Positions 1 through 9,275 are shown, counted from the stretch's first letter. The stretch is DNA of 32,305 nucleotides from an uncultured Streptococcus sp. (GCA_934216185.1 CAKQBM010000003.1:1-32305); one strand, 5' to 3'. Numbers and translations: made by a program. The notes: a model not told the origin generated them from the sequence alone.

Positions 1-60
1 CAAAAGCTTTATCCACCAGCCTTTTATCAGCAATATTTCTTGAAAAATATGGTAGAATAG
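1..60 (+). CDS. coiA: C-terminal tail of an upstream gene, probably competence protein CoiA (partial)
   Basis: Frame 1 is open from the window edge and encodes 19 residues ending in YFLKNMVE before a TAG at 58-60. The following gene starts 18 bases later. In pneumococci, as I recall, coiA lies directly upstream of pepF, and CoiA is needed for recombination of incoming DNA during competence. The short tail looks compatible with CoiA but is too short to prove it. The identity is an inference from gene order, and the 5' part lies outside the window. Confidence 0.5.
   Translation, partial: QKLYPPAFYQQYFLKNMVE
53..58 (+). promoter_or_regulatory. Possible extended -10 promoter for pepF
   Basis: TGGTAGAAT at 50-58 fits the extended -10 form TGnTANAAT. 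It overlaps the stop codon of the upstream partial gene. No convincing -35 is visible. It would start a short 5' leader carrying the GGAGG Shine-Dalgarno in front of pepF. It may be fortuitous, with pepF read through from upstream. Confidence 0.3.
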
Positions 61-78
61 AAAGGATGGAGGAATCTG

Positions 79-1881
79 ATGGTATTACAAAGAAATGAAA
101 TAAATGAAAAAGATACATGGGATCTATCAACGATCTACCCCACTGACCAGGCTTGGGAAGAAGCCTTAAAAGATTTAACAGAACAATTGGAGACAGTAGC
201 CCAGTATGAAGGCCATCTCCTAGATAGTGCGGATAGCCTTCTAGAAATCACTGAATTTTCTCTTGAAATGGAACGCCAGATGGAGAAGCTTTACGTTTAT
301 GCTCATATGAAAAATGACCAGGATACACGTGAAGCCAAGTACCAAGAGTATTACGCCAAAGCAATGACTCTCTATAGCCAGCTAGACCAAGCCTTTTCAT
401 TCTATGAGCCTGAATTTATGGAAATTAGTGAAAAACAGTATGCTGACTTTTTAGAAGCTCAGCCAAAATTGCAGGTTTATCAACACTATTTTGACCAGCT
501 TTTGCAAGGCAAGGATCACGTTCTTTCACAACGCGAAGAAGAATTATTGGCTGGCGCTGGAGAAATCTTTGGTTCGGCAAGTGAAACATTCGCTATTTTA
601 GATAATGCAGATATCGTCTTTCCATTTGTTAAAGATGAAGATGGTAACGAAGTACAATTATCACATGGCGTTTATATGCGCTTGATGGAGTCTAAAAACC
701 GTGAGGTGCGTCGTGGTGCCTACCAAGCCCTTTATGCGACTTATCAACAATTCCAACATACCTATGCCAAAACCTTGCAAACCAATGTTAAGGTGCAAAA
801 TTACCGTGCTAAAGTTCGTAACTACAAGAGTGCTCGTCATGCAGCTCTCGCAGCGAATTTTGTTCCAGAAAGTGTTTATGACAATTTGGTAGCAGCAGTT
901 CGCAAGCATTTGCCACTCTTGCATCGTTACCTTGAGCTTCGTTCAAAAATCTTGGGGATTTCAGACCTCAAGATGTACGATGTCTACACACCGCTTTCAT
1001 CTGTTGAATATAGTTTTACCTACCAAGAAGCCTTGAAAAAAGCAGAAGAAGCCTTGGCAGTCTTGGGTGAGGATTACTTGAGCCGTGTTAAACGTGCCTT
1101 CAGTGAGCGTTGGATTGATGTTTACGAAAATCAAGGCAAGCGTTCAGGAGCCTATTCTGGTGGTTCTTACGATACCAATGCCTTTATGCTTCTTAACTGG
1201 CAGGACAATCTAGACAATCTCTTTACTCTTGTTCATGAAACAGGTCACAGTATGCATTCAAGCTATACTCGTGAAACGCAGCCTTATGTTTACGGAGATT
1301 ATTCTATCTTCTTGGCTGAGATTGCCTCAACGACCAATGAAAATATCTTGACGGAGAAATTATTGGAAGAAGTGGAAGACGATGCAACGCGCTTTGCTAT
1401 TCTCAATAACTTCCTAGACGGTTTCCGTGGAACAGTTTTTCGCCAAACTCAATTTTCTGAGTTTGAACACGCTATTCACCAAGCGGATCAAAATGGTGAA
1501 GTCTTGACAAGCGATTTCTTAAATAAACTCTACGCAGATTTGAACCAAGAGTATTATGGTTTGAGTAAGGAAGACAATCCTGAAATCCAATACGAGTGGG
1601 CACGCATTCCACACTTCTACTATAACTACTATGTATATCAATATTCAACAGGCTTTGCGGCCGCCTCAGCCTTGGCTGAAAAGATTGTTCATGGTAGTCA
1701 AGAAGACCGTGACCGCTATATCGACTACCTCAAGGCAGGTAAGTCTGACTATCCACTTAATGTCATGAGAAAAGCTGGTGTTGATATGGAGAAAGAAGAC
1801 TACCTCAACGATGCCTTTGCAGTCTTTGAACGTCGTTTGAATGAGTTTGAAGCCCTTGTTGAAAAATTGGGATTGGCATAA
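79..1881 (+). CDS. pepF: Oligoendopeptidase F (M3 family zinc metallopeptidase)
   Basis: This is a 600-residue cytoplasmic zinc peptidase of the M3B/PepF family, which cleaves short peptides taken up by the cell or produced by protein turnover. The zinc-binding HETGH motif lies at residues 386-390. It sits in the usual context [11 protein letters not shown], with the downstream glutamate-containing stretch ([12 protein letters not shown]) that supplies the third ligand. The length is normal for PepF. The start is supported by GGAGG seven bases upstream. The O-methyltransferase gene begins one base after the stop, so the two are almost certainly co-transcribed. No signal peptide is present. 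Confidence 0.95.
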   Translation: MVLQRNEINEKDTWDLSTIYPTDQAWEEALKDLTEQLETVAQYEGHLLDSADSLLEITEFSLEMERQMEKLYVYAHMKNDQDTREAKYQEYYAKAMTLYSQLDQAFSFYEPEFMEISEKQYADFLEAQPKLQVYQHYFDQLLQGKDHVLSQREEELLAGAGEIFGSASETFAILDNADIVFPFVKDEDGNEVQLSHGVYMRLMESKNREVRRGAYQALYATYQQFQHTYAKTLQTNVKVQNYRAKVRNYKSARHAALAANFVPESVYDNLVAAVRKHLPLLHRYLELRSKILGISDLKMYDVYTPLSSVEYSFTYQEALKKAEEALAVLGEDYLSRVKRAFSERWIDVYENQGKRSGAYSGGSYDTNAFMLLNWQDNLDNLFTLVHETGHSMHSSYTRETQPYVYGDYSIFLAEIASTTNENILTEKLLEEVEDDATRFAILNNFLDGFRGTVFRQTQFSEFEHAIHQADQNGEVLTSDFLNKLYADLNQEYYGLSKEDNPEIQYEWARIPHFYYNYYVYQYSTGFAAASALAEKIVHGSQEDRDRYIDYLKAGKSDYPLNVMRKAGVDMEKEDYLNDAFAVFERRLNEFEALVEKLGLA

Positions 1882-1882
1882 G

Positions 1883-2596
1883 ATGGTTGAATCGTATAGT
1901 AAAAATGCCAACCATAACATGCGTCGCCCTGTTGTTAAGGAAGAAATTGTGGACTTGATGCGCCAGCGTCAAAAGCAAGTCACAGGTTTCTTGAAAGAAT
2001 TGGAAGACTTTGCCCGCAAGGAAAATATTCCTATTATTCCCCATGAAACGGTTGCTTATTTCCGTTTTCTCATGGAAATCATGCAACCTAAAAACATTCT
2101 GGAAATTGGGACGGCTATCGGTTTTTCAGCCCTCTTGATGGCAGAACATGCGCCAAAGGCTAAGATTACAACCATTGACCGCAATCCAGAAATGATTGGT
2201 TTTGCCAAGGAAAATTTCGCCCAATTTGACAGTCGTAAGCAAATCACTCTCCTAGAGGGAGATGCGGTAGATGTCTTATCTACCTTGACAGAGTCCTATG
2301 ATTTCGTCTTTATGGATTCTGCCAAGTCTAAATATATCGTCTTTCTACCAGAAATCCTCAAACATTTGGAAGTCGGTGGTGTGGTTGTCTTGGATGATAT
2401 TTTCCAAGGTGGTGATGTTGCCAAGGACATTATGGAAGTCCGTCGTGGCCAGCGAACCATTTATCGTGGCCTTCAAAGATTATTTGATGCAACCTTAGAC
2501 AATCCAGGACTCACTGCAACATTAGTACCTTTAGGGGATGGTATTCTCATGCTTCGTAAAAATGTAGCAGACGTTCAATTACCTGACGGCGAATGA
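1883..2596 (+). CDS. SAM-dependent O-methyltransferase (class I, YrrM-like)
   Basis: This 237-residue protein carries the class I AdoMet-binding motif ILEIGTAIGFS at about 72-82, followed by an acidic 'TIDRNPEM' strand end and 'FVFMDSAKSKY'. That pattern is typical of the O-methyltransferase family 3 (caffeoyl-CoA/catechol OMT-like) proteins of Firmicutes. The natural substrate is unknown. I chose ATG 1883 (MVESYSKN) rather than the upstream in-frame ATG 1841. The latter would put 14 extra codons inside pepF, while 1883 follows the pepF stop by one base. This tight spacing suggests translational coupling with pepF. Confidence 0.88.
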   Translation: MVESYSKNANHNMRRPVVKEEIVDLMRQRQKQVTGFLKELEDFARKENIPIIPHETVAYFRFLMEIMQPKNILEIGTAIGFSALLMAEHAPKAKITTIDRNPEMIGFAKENFAQFDSRKQITLLEGDAVDVLSTLTESYDFVFMDSAKSKYIVFLPEILKHLEVGGVVVLDDIFQGGDVAKDIMEVRRGQRTIYRGLQRLFDATLDNPGLTATLVPLGDGILMLRKNVADVQLPDGE

Positions 2597-2662
2597 TTTT
2601 CAGAAAAATTTAAGAAAATATAGTAAAATAGATAGGGTAACACTTATCTCAAAGGAGTAGAC

Positions 2663-3601
2663 ATGAAGAAAAAACTATTGGCAGGTGCCATTACACTATT
2701 ATCAGTAGCAACTTTAGCAGCTTGTTCGAAAGGTTCAGAAGGAGCAGATCTTATCAGCATGAAAGGAGATGTTATCACAGAACATCAATTTTATGAGCAA
2801 GTGAAAAGCAATCCTTCAGCACAACAAGTGTTGTTGAACTTGACCATCCAAAAGGTATTTGAGAAACAATATGGCTCAGAAGTAGATGACAAAGAAGTCA
2901 ACGATACTATTGCCGAAGAAGAAAAACAATATGGTGAGAACTACCAACGTGTCTTGTCACAAGCAGGAATGACCCTTGAAACACGTAAAGCTCAAATTCG
3001 TACAAGTAAATTAGTTGAGTTGGCAGTTAAAAAAGCAGCAGAAGCTGAATTGACAGATGATGCTTACAAGAAGGCCTTTGACGAGTACACTCCAGATGTA
3101 ACTGCTCAAATTATCCGTTTGGACAATGAAGACAAGGCCAAAGAAATTCTTGAAAAAGCCAAAGCAAGTGGCGCAGATTTCGCTCAATTAGCCAAAGATA
3201 ACTCAACTGATGAGAAAACTAAAGCGAATGGTGGAGAAATCACCTTTGATTCTGCTTCAACAGAAGTACCAGAACAAGTAAAAAAAGCTGCTTTTGCTTT
3301 AGATGTAAACGGCGTTTCTGATGTGATTACAGCTGCTGGTACACAAGCCTACAGCAGCCAATATTACATTGTAAAACTCACTAAGAAAACAGAAAAATCA
3401 TCTAATCTTGATGACTACAAAGAAAAATTAAAAACTGTTATCTTGACTCAAAAACAAAATGATTCAACATTTGTTCAAAGCATTATCGGAAAAGAATTGC
3501 AAGCAGCCAATATTAAGGTTAAAGACCAAGCCTTCCAAAATATCTTTACCCAATATATCGGTGGAGGAGATTCAAGCTCAAGTAGTTCATCAAAAGAATA
3601 A
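2663..3601 (+). CDS. prsA: Foldase lipoprotein PrsA/PpmA (parvulin-type)
   Basis: This 312-residue extracytoplasmic lipoprotein has the N-terminal signal MKKKLLAGAITLLSVATLAAC with lipobox LAAC and lipidated Cys21. The central part (about residues 140-250, from TAQIIRLDN through GADFAQLAKDNS and NGGEITFD to YYIVKL) is a parvulin/rotamase-like domain flanked by helical chaperone segments. The C-terminus is a serine-rich tail. PrsA proteins help secreted proteins fold on the outer face of the membrane; in pneumococci the homologue is called PpmA. Whether this copy keeps prolyl isomerase activity cannot be read from the sequence. An AAAGGAG Shine-Dalgarno precedes the ATG. A terminator follows within 30 bases. 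Confidence 0.92.
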   Translation: MKKKLLAGAITLLSVATLAACSKGSEGADLISMKGDVITEHQFYEQVKSNPSAQQVLLNLTIQKVFEKQYGSEVDDKEVNDTIAEEEKQYGENYQRVLSQAGMTLETRKAQIRTSKLVELAVKKAAEAELTDDAYKKAFDEYTPDVTAQIIRLDNEDKAKEILEKAKASGADFAQLAKDNSTDEKTKANGGEITFDSASTEVPEQVKKAAFALDVNGVSDVITAAGTQAYSSQYYIVKLTKKTEKSSNLDDYKEKLKTVILTQKQNDSTFVQSIIGKELQAANIKVKDQAFQNIFTQYIGGGDSSSSSSSKE

Positions 3602-3606
3602 AACAG

Positions 3607-3628
3607 AAAAGGGCCAAATGCTCTTTTT
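3607..3628 (+). terminator. Intrinsic terminator after prsA
   Basis: AAAAGGGC (3607-3614), loop CAAAT and GCTCTTTT (3620-3627) form an 8-bp stem with one G-U pair. The stem runs into a T stretch. It closes the pepF-OMT-prsA group. Confidence 0.75.
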
Positions 3629-3683
3629 CTTACGACAAAAATGGTCTATCTGATGGATAAGAGTTTTTTTCTTTCGGAAAAAA

Positions 3684-3692
3684 TGGTATAAT
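3684..3692 (+). promoter_or_regulatory. Extended -10 promoter for ftsW
   Basis: TGGTATAAT is a perfect extended -10 element, with the TATAAT at 3687-3692. No good -35 is seen, only a T-rich stretch. It gives ftsW a leader of roughly 65 bases. Confidence 0.65.
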
Positions 3693-3762
3693 AGCAATCA
3701 AAACTAGAAAACAAACGGAATTTGGGAAGCAATTGTGTTATTCTCATTAGATTGGTGATACT

Positions 3763-4986
3763 ATGAAGATTAGTAAGAGGCACCTGTTAAACTATTCTAT
3801 TCTAGTTCCTTACTTACTTTTATCTATTCTGGGCTTGATTGTGGTCTATTCGACAACCAGTGCTATTTTAATTCAAGAAGGCCAAAGTGCACTGCAATTG
3901 GTCCGAAGTCAGGGACTATTTTGGATATTTAGTTTGATACTGATTGCCTTGATATATAAGTTGAGACTGAATTTTTTAAGAAATGAACGTCTTTTATTTA
4001 TCGTTATGTTCGTTGAGCTGATTCTTTTAGTTTTGGCTCGTTTGATTGGTATTCCTGTCAATGGAGCCTATGGCTGGATTTCTGTAGGACCTTTGACAAT
4101 TCAGCCAGCCGAATATTTGAAGATTATTATTATTTGGTATCTAGCAAATAAATTTTCCAAACAACAAGAGGAAATAGCTATTTATGATTTTCAAGTTTTG
4201 ACACAGAATCAGTGGCTTCCTCGTGCGTTTAATGACTGGCGCTTTGTTCTCTCTGTACTGATTGGGAGCCTTGCTATTTTCCCAGATTTGGGGAATGCTT
4301 CTATTTTAGCTTTGGTTGCCTTGATTATGTATACAATTAGTGGTATCGCTTATAGATGGTTTATTGCATTTTTGGGAATTTTGGTTGGTATTTCTGCCCT
4401 ATCCTTATCACTGATTTCTTTTATAGGGGTTGATAAATTTTCAAAAATTCCAGTATTTGGTTATGTGGCTAAGCGTTTCAGTGCCTACTTTAATCCCTTT
4501 GCCGATTTGGCAGGAGCAGGCCATCAACTCGCAAATTCCTACTTTGCCATGGTAAATGGTGGTTGGTTTGGTCTAGGTTTAGGAAATTCAATTGAAAAAC
4601 GTGGCTATTTACCAGAGGCTCATACAGATTTTGTATTTTCAATTGTCATCGAAGAATTTGGATTTGTAGGAGCCAGCTTGATTTTAGCACTTGTCTTTTT
4701 CCTTATTTTACGAATTATCCTAGTTGGAATTCGTGCTAAGAATCCCTTTAATTCCATGATGGCGATTGGGGTTGGGGGGATGATGTTGGTACAGGTCTTT
4801 GTCAATATTGGTGGAATTTCTGGCATTATTCCCTCGACAGGAGTAACTTTCCCTTTCTTATCGCAAGGAGGAAACAGTCTCCTAGTCTTATCTGTAGCCA
4901 TCGCCTTTGTCTTAAATATTGATGCAAGTGAAAAGCGTGCCCAATTATATGAGGAGTTAGAAACTCACTCATCAAACTATATGTAG
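3763..4986 (+). CDS. ftsW: Cell-division SEDS protein FtsW (septal peptidoglycan glycosyltransferase)
   Basis: This 407-residue polytopic membrane protein of the SEDS family has about ten hydrophobic segments. Characteristic conserved stretches are GAYGWISVGPLTIQPAEYLKI (with the PAEYLK core), GLGLGNSIEKRGYLPEAHTDFVF and the C-terminal GVTFPFLSQGGNS. FtsW polymerises lipid II at the septum together with a class B PBP. In streptococci ftsW commonly sits next to ppc, as here, which separates it from RodA. The Shine-Dalgarno is weak (GGTGA). The stop lies 24 bases before ppc, so the two are probably one transcript. Confidence 0.92.
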   Translation: MKISKRHLLNYSILVPYLLLSILGLIVVYSTTSAILIQEGQSALQLVRSQGLFWIFSLILIALIYKLRLNFLRNERLLFIVMFVELILLVLARLIGIPVNGAYGWISVGPLTIQPAEYLKIIIIWYLANKFSKQQEEIAIYDFQVLTQNQWLPRAFNDWRFVLSVLIGSLAIFPDLGNASILALVALIMYTISGIAYRWFIAFLGILVGISALSLSLISFIGVDKFSKIPVFGYVAKRFSAYFNPFADLAGAGHQLANSYFAMVNGGWFGLGLGNSIEKRGYLPEAHTDFVFSIVIEEFGFVGASLILALVFFLILRIILVGIRAKNPFNSMMAIGVGGMMLVQVFVNIGGISGIIPSTGVTFPFLSQGGNSLLVLSVAIAFVLNIDASEKRAQLYEELETHSSNYM

Positions 4987-5010
4987 AGCTGATAGTGGAA
5001 AGGATTACCT

Positions 5011-7707
5011 ATGTCTCTTCAAAAATTAGAAAACTATAGTAATAAAGCTGTCGTGCAAGAAGAAGTATTGATTTTAACAGAATTGTTAGAAGATATCACT
5101 AAAAATATGCTTGCCCCAGAGACTTTTGAAAAAATTATGCAGTTGAAGGAATTGTCAACTCAAGAAGATTATCAAGGCTTGAACCAATTGGTTACTAGCC
5201 TGACAAATGATGAAATGGCTTATATTTCACGCTATTTCTCTATCTTGCCCCTCTTGATTAATATTTCAGAGGATGTGGATTTAGCTTATGAAATCAACCA
5301 CCAAAATAATATCGATCAAGATTATCTTGGGAAATTATCAGCAACAATCAAAATGGTTGCAGAAAAAGAAAATGCGGTTGAAATTCTTGAACACTTGAAT
5401 GTTGTCCCTGTTTTGACAGCTCATCCAACACAAGTTCAACGTAAGAGTATGTTGGATTTGACTAACCATATCCATACCCTCTTGCGTAAGTATCGTGATG
5501 TGAAATTAGGCTTGATTAATAAGGAAAAATGGCATAATGATCTCCGTCGTTACATTGAGATTATCATGCAGACAGATATGATTCGTGAAAAGAAATTGAA
5601 AGTGACCAATGAAATCACGAATGTTATGGAATACTACAATAGTTCATTCCTGAAAGCTGTTCCTCATTTGACTGCTGAGTACAAGCGCCTGGCTAAAAAA
5701 CATGGCTTGGAGTTGAAACATCCTAAACCAATTACCATGGGAATGTGGATTGGTGGAGACCGTGATGGGAATCCCTTTGTTACAGCAGATACCTTGAAAC
5801 AATCTGCTATGACCCAGTGTGAAGTCATCATGAACTACTATGATGAAAAGATTTACCAGCTCTATCGTGAATTCTCCCTTTCAACCAGCATTGTCAATGT
5901 CAGCAAGCAAGTCAGAGAAATGGCTCGTCAATCCAAGGATAACTCTATTTATCGTGAAAAAGAGTTGTATCGTCGTGCCTTGTTTGATATTCAATCAAAA
6001 ATCCAAGCAACAAAGGCCTATCTGATTGAGGATAAGGAAGTTGGGGCTCGCTATGAAACAGCCAATGATTTTTATAAGGATTTAATTACCATTCGTGATT
6101 CCCTTATGGAAAATAAGGGTGAAGCACTGATTTCTGGTGATTTTGTTGAGCTGATTCAGGCAGTTGAAATTTTTGGTTTCTATTTGGCATCTATTGACAT
6201 GCGTCAAGATTCTAGTGTTCATGAAGCTTGTGTAGCCGAACTCTTGAAATCAGCAGGTATTCATTCGCATTATAGTGAACTAAGTGAAGAAGAAAAATGT
6301 CAGCTTCTTTTGAAAGAATTAGAAGAAGATCCACGTATTCTTTCTGCCACTCACGTTGGAAAATCAGAGTTACTTGAAAAAGAATTAGCAATCTTTAAGG
6401 CTGCTCGTAAGTTGAAAGATAAGTTGGGAGATGATGTCATTCGTCAGACTATCATTTCACATGCAACCAGCGTATCAGACATGTTGGAATTGGCTATCTT
6501 GCTAAAAGAAGTAGGGTTAGTTGATAAAGAAAGAGCCCGTGTCCAAATCGTTCCTCTCTTTGAAACAATTGAGGACTTGGATCACTCAGAAGAAACCATG
6601 AGAGAGTACCTTTCTCTTCCTCTTGCTAAGAAATGGATTGCTTCACGCAATAACTACCAAGAAATCATGCTTGGTTACTCTGATAGCAATAAAGATGGTG
6701 GCTACCTATCATCATGTTGGACCCTCTATAAGGCTCAACAACAATTGACTGCTATTGGAGATGAATTTGGCGTGAAGATTACCTTCTTCCATGGTCGCGG
6801 TGGTACTGTCGGTCGTGGTGGTGGACCAACCTATGAAGCTATCACCTCTCAACCGCTCAAGTCCATCAAGGATCGTATCCGTTTGACGGAGCAGGGTGAA
6901 GTAATTGGGAATAAATACGGAAACAAAGACGCAGCTTACTATAACCTTGAAATGCTAGTATCTGCAGCCATTAACCGTATGATTACTCAATGGAAGAGTG
7001 ATACCAATACCTCAAATCGTTATGAAGCTATTATGGATCAAGTAGTGGACCGTAGTTATGATATCTACCGTGACTTGGTCTTTGGAAATGACCATTTCTA
7101 TGATTATTTCTTCGAGTCAAGTCCAATTAAGGCTATTTCAAGTTTTAATATTGGTTCACGTCCGGCCGCTCGTAAGACTATTACTGAAATCGGTGGTTTG
7201 CGTGCCATCCCTTGGGTATTCTCATGGTCACAAAGCCGTGTCATGTTTCCGGGCTGGTATGGGGTTGGTTCTAGCTTCAAAGAATTTATTGATCAAAATC
7301 CGGAAAATATTGAAATTTTGCGTGATATGTATCAAAATTGGCCCTTCTTCCAATCTCTTCTTTCAAATGTAGACATGGTCTTGTCAAAATCTAACATGAA
7401 TATTGCTTTTGAATATGCTAAGTTATGTGAAGATGATCAAGTGAAGGCTATTTATGATACTATTTTAGACGAATGGCAATTAACTAAAAATGTTATCCTA
7501 GAGATTGAAGGCTATGACGAATTATTAGCTGAAAATCCATATCTAAAAGCAAGTTTGAATTACCGTATGCCTTACTTTAATATCCTTAACTATATCCAGT
7601 TGGAGTTGATTAAACGTCAACGCCGAGGAGAATTATCAAGCGATCAAGAAAAATTAATCCATACAACCATCAACGGAATTGCGACAGGATTGCGTAATTC
7701 AGGCTGA
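5011..7707 (+). CDS. ppc: Phosphoenolpyruvate carboxylase
   Basis: This 898-residue cytoplasmic enzyme carboxylates PEP with bicarbonate to oxaloacetate, the main anaplerotic route to aspartate in streptococci that lack a full TCA cycle. The catalytic His138 lies in [12 protein letters not shown]. The second signature [14 protein letters not shown] lies at about 593-606. [14 protein letters not shown], just before it, is also a family hallmark. The C-terminus ends in the usual [13 protein letters not shown]. Length is normal. The start is preceded by GGAAAGG. A strong terminator follows at once, separating it from the T-box unit. Confidence 0.97.
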   Translation: MSLQKLENYSNKAVVQEEVLILTELLEDITKNMLAPETFEKIMQLKELSTQEDYQGLNQLVTSLTNDEMAYISRYFSILPLLINISEDVDLAYEINHQNNIDQDYLGKLSATIKMVAEKENAVEILEHLNVVPVLTAHPTQVQRKSMLDLTNHIHTLLRKYRDVKLGLINKEKWHNDLRRYIEIIMQTDMIREKKLKVTNEITNVMEYYNSSFLKAVPHLTAEYKRLAKKHGLELKHPKPITMGMWIGGDRDGNPFVTADTLKQSAMTQCEVIMNYYDEKIYQLYREFSLSTSIVNVSKQVREMARQSKDNSIYREKELYRRALFDIQSKIQATKAYLIEDKEVGARYETANDFYKDLITIRDSLMENKGEALISGDFVELIQAVEIFGFYLASIDMRQDSSVHEACVAELLKSAGIHSHYSELSEEEKCQLLLKELEEDPRILSATHVGKSELLEKELAIFKAARKLKDKLGDDVIRQTIISHATSVSDMLELAILLKEVGLVDKERARVQIVPLFETIEDLDHSEETMREYLSLPLAKKWIASRNNYQEIMLGYSDSNKDGGYLSSCWTLYKAQQQLTAIGDEFGVKITFFHGRGGTVGRGGGPTYEAITSQPLKSIKDRIRLTEQGEVIGNKYGNKDAAYYNLEMLVSAAINRMITQWKSDTNTSNRYEAIMDQVVDRSYDIYRDLVFGNDHFYDYFFESSPIKAISSFNIGSRPAARKTITEIGGLRAIPWVFSWSQSRVMFPGWYGVGSSFKEFIDQNPENIEILRDMYQNWPFFQSLLSNVDMVLSKSNMNIAFEYAKLCEDDQVKAIYDTILDEWQLTKNVILEIEGYDELLAENPYLKASLNYRMPYFNILNYIQLELIKRQRRGELSSDQEKLIHTTINGIATGLRNSG

Positions 7708-7718
7708 TACCTATCAAG

Positions 7719-7746
7719 CTTCCTCTTTTCTATAGGGGAAGTTTTT
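7719..7746 (+). terminator. Intrinsic terminator after ppc
   Basis: CTTCCTC (7719-7725) pairs with GGGGAAG (7735-7741) across a nine-base loop, with one U-G pair. TTTTT follows. Confidence 0.75.
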
Positions 7747-7775
7747 AATTATTTCAAAAAAATTTTCAAAGAGTC

Positions 7776-7803
7776 TTGACAAGTAGTTGAAAAATGATAT
7801 AAT
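7776..7803 (+). promoter_or_regulatory. Promoter of the T-box / trpXYZ transcript
   Basis: A consensus TTGACA at 7776-7781 is followed after 16 bases by an extended -10 (TGATATAAT, with TATAAT at 7798-7803). This is one of the best sigma-A promoters in the window, as expected where control is exerted later by attenuation. Confidence 0.85.
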
Positions 7804-7838
7804 TTAACCATTCAGAAAAGTAATCATATAAACTTTTT

Positions 7839-8047
7839 AGAGAGTCTGTGGTAGCTGAAAACAGATAAGTGATGATGATGAAAATTGGGCTGAATGTTAT
7901 TTAGAATTTGAAATCATAAAAATTCGGTGAGCACACCTTACAGTGCATCTTGTTATTGCGAGACAGAGCGATAGGAAAATTCCCTATAATTGAGGTGGTA
8001 CCGCGCATCGACGTCCTCACACAAGTTTTTTGTGTGAGGACTTTTTT
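7839..8047 (+). promoter_or_regulatory. T-box riboswitch leader, probable tRNA-Trp sensor
   Basis: The leader opens with AGAGAG and a GTAGCTGAA kink-turn-like motif (7839-7859), typical of T-box stem I. The T-box core TGAGGTGGTACCGCG at 7991-8005 matches the conserved AGGGTGGNACCGCG with the tRNA-acceptor-binding TGGN bulge. A terminator hairpin follows. In stem I, TGG at 7886-7888 (in AAATTGGGCTGAATG) stands where a specifier codon is expected and is followed by a purine. This would make it a tryptophan sensor, fitting the ABC genes downstream, whose homologues are regarded as tryptophan transporters. Uncharged tRNA should stabilise the antiterminator and allow readthrough. The T-box call is firm. 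The specifier assignment is by eye, without a fold. Confidence 0.9.
8013..8047 (+). terminator. T-box-controlled intrinsic terminator
   Basis: GTCCTCACACAA (8013-8024) pairs perfectly with TTGTGTGAGGAC (8030-8041). TTTTTT follows. It competes with the antiterminator formed by the T-box core just upstream. Confidence 0.92.
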
Positions 8048-8060
8048 ATCGGAGGTTTGT

Positions 8061-8096
8061 ATGGAAAGAAGACGATGGCGTCGCTTGTTTAGATAA
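8061..8096 (+). CDS. Minigene: 11-residue Arg/Trp-rich peptide MERRRWRRLFR
   Basis: Between the T-box terminator and trpX lies a short frame ATG...TAA encoding MERRRWRRLFR. A strong GGAGG stands five bases before the ATG, better than the signals of several real genes here. It has six arginines and one tryptophan, encoded by AGA, CGA, CGT, CGC and TGG codons. It could be a leader peptide adding translation-dependent control to trpX, a small cationic peptide with its own role, or a chance frame behind a GGAGG. It would be translated only when the T-box reads through. No second terminator is visible between it and trpX, which argues against classical attenuation. I do not recognise the peptide. 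Confidence 0.45.
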   Translation: MERRRWRRLFR

Positions 8097-8133
8097 GTGA
8101 AGTATTTTAAAGGAATAAAAAAGGAGAAATAGA

Positions 8134-9129
8134 ATGAAAAATAAACGTTTAATTGGAATTATCGCCGCGTTAGCAGTCTTAGTAGCAGGAAGTTTGATTT
8201 ACTCTTCAATGAATAAACCAGAAGCTAAGAATGAGAAAAAAGTTGCTAAAGTTGGTATCCTTCAGTTTGTGAGCCATCCATCTCTTGACTTGATTTATAA
8301 AGGGATTCAAGATGGACTTGCAGAAGAAGGTTATAAAGATGATCAATTGAAAATTGACTTTATGAACTCAGAAGGCGACCAAAGTAAGGTTGCGACAATG
8401 AGTAAACAGTTGGTTGCAAATGGCAATGACCTGGTTGTTGGTATAGCAACACCAGCTGCTCAAGGTTTGGCTAGTGCGACAAAAGACCTACCGGTTATCA
8501 TGGCTGCTATTACAGACCCAATCGGTGCTAACTTGGTTAAAGATTTGAAAAAACCAGGTGGCAATATTACAGGGGTATCTGACCACAATCCAGCTCAACA
8601 ACAAGTTGAACTCATCAAGGCTCTGACACCAAATGTGAAAACAATCGGAGCTCTTTACTCAAGCAGCGAAGACAATTCCAAAACACAGGTAGAAGAATTT
8701 AAGGCTTATGCTGAAAAAGCAGGTTTGAGAGTTGAAACTTTTGCTGTTCCATCAACAAATGAAATTGCTTCAACAGTCAACGTTATGACTGGCAAGGTCG
8801 ATGCTATCTGGGTTCCAATTGATAACACAATTGCTTCAGCCTTCTCAACAGTTGTATCAAGCAACCAATCAGCTAAGAAACCAATCTACCCAAGCGCAAC
8901 TGCCATGGTAGAAGCAGGTGGTTTGGCATCCGTTGTAGTTGACCAACATGATCTTGGTGTGGCAACTGGTAAAATGATTGCACAAGTTCTGAAAGGTGCA
9001 AAACCAGCCGATACACCAGTCAATGTCTTTTCAACTGGTAAATCAGTAATCAACAAAAAATTGGCACAAGAGCTAGGCATTACGATTCCTGAGTCTGTTC
9101 TCAAAGAAGCAGGACAAGTGATTGAATAA
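8134..9129 (+). CDS. trpX: ABC transporter substrate-binding protein, probable tryptophan transporter (TrpX-like)
   Basis: This 331-residue protein of the 'ABC_sub_bind' family starts its folded part at VAKVGILQFVSHPSLD and contains VVGIATPAAQGLASATKDLPVIMAAITDPIGANLV. It has an N-terminal hydrophobic segment (about residues 5-25). No cysteine lipobox is present, so it is probably held by an uncleaved anchor or cleaved by signal peptidase I rather than lipidated. The Trp T-box upstream and the permease and ATPase genes downstream suggest tryptophan (or precursor) uptake. The substrate is an inference from the regulator. AAGGAG precedes the ATG. The gene is followed immediately by a RUP element and a terminator. 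Confidence 0.87.
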   Translation: MKNKRLIGIIAALAVLVAGSLIYSSMNKPEAKNEKKVAKVGILQFVSHPSLDLIYKGIQDGLAEEGYKDDQLKIDFMNSEGDQSKVATMSKQLVANGNDLVVGIATPAAQGLASATKDLPVIMAAITDPIGANLVKDLKKPGGNITGVSDHNPAQQQVELIKALTPNVKTIGALYSSSEDNSKTQVEEFKAYAEKAGLRVETFAVPSTNEIASTVNVMTGKVDAIWVPIDNTIASAFSTVVSSNQSAKKPIYPSATAMVEAGGLASVVVDQHDLGVATGKMIAQVLKGAKPADTPVNVFSTGKSVINKKLAQELGITIPESVLKEAGQVIE

Positions 9130-9134
9130 TCTAA

Positions 9135-9237
9135 TACTCAATGAAAATCAAAGAGCAAACTAGGAAGCTAGCCGTAGGCTGTACTTGAGTACGGCAAGGC
9201 GAAGCTGACGTGGTTTGAATTTGATTTTCGAAGAGTA
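9135..9237 (+). repeat. RUP-type repeat, copy 1 (103 bp)
   Basis: The element runs from TACTCAATGAAAATCA to GATTTTCGAAGAGTA. Imperfect inverted ends begin and end with TA, as expected for the pneumococcal RUP family, which is thought to be mobilised by an IS630-type transposase. It differs from copy 3 (18842-18944) at about six positions and lies in the same orientation. It separates trpX from trpY and starts five bases after the trpX stop. Confidence 0.85.
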
Positions 9238-9242
9238 TAAAA

Positions 9243-9275
9243 TGGAGGAGTTGGGGACATCTCCTCCATTTTTTT
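9243..9275 (+). terminator. Intrinsic terminator between trpX and trpY
   Basis: TGGAGGAG (9243-9250) pairs perfectly with CTCCTCCA (9261-9268) around a ten-base loop. Seven T follow. It lies five bases after the RUP end and 35 bases before the trpY start. It would be expected to reduce expression of trpYZ relative to trpX. Confidence 0.82.

Noticed and set aside
661..924. Overlapping frames on both strands inside pepF
   Set aside because: They are shadows of a well-supported gene and have no start signals.
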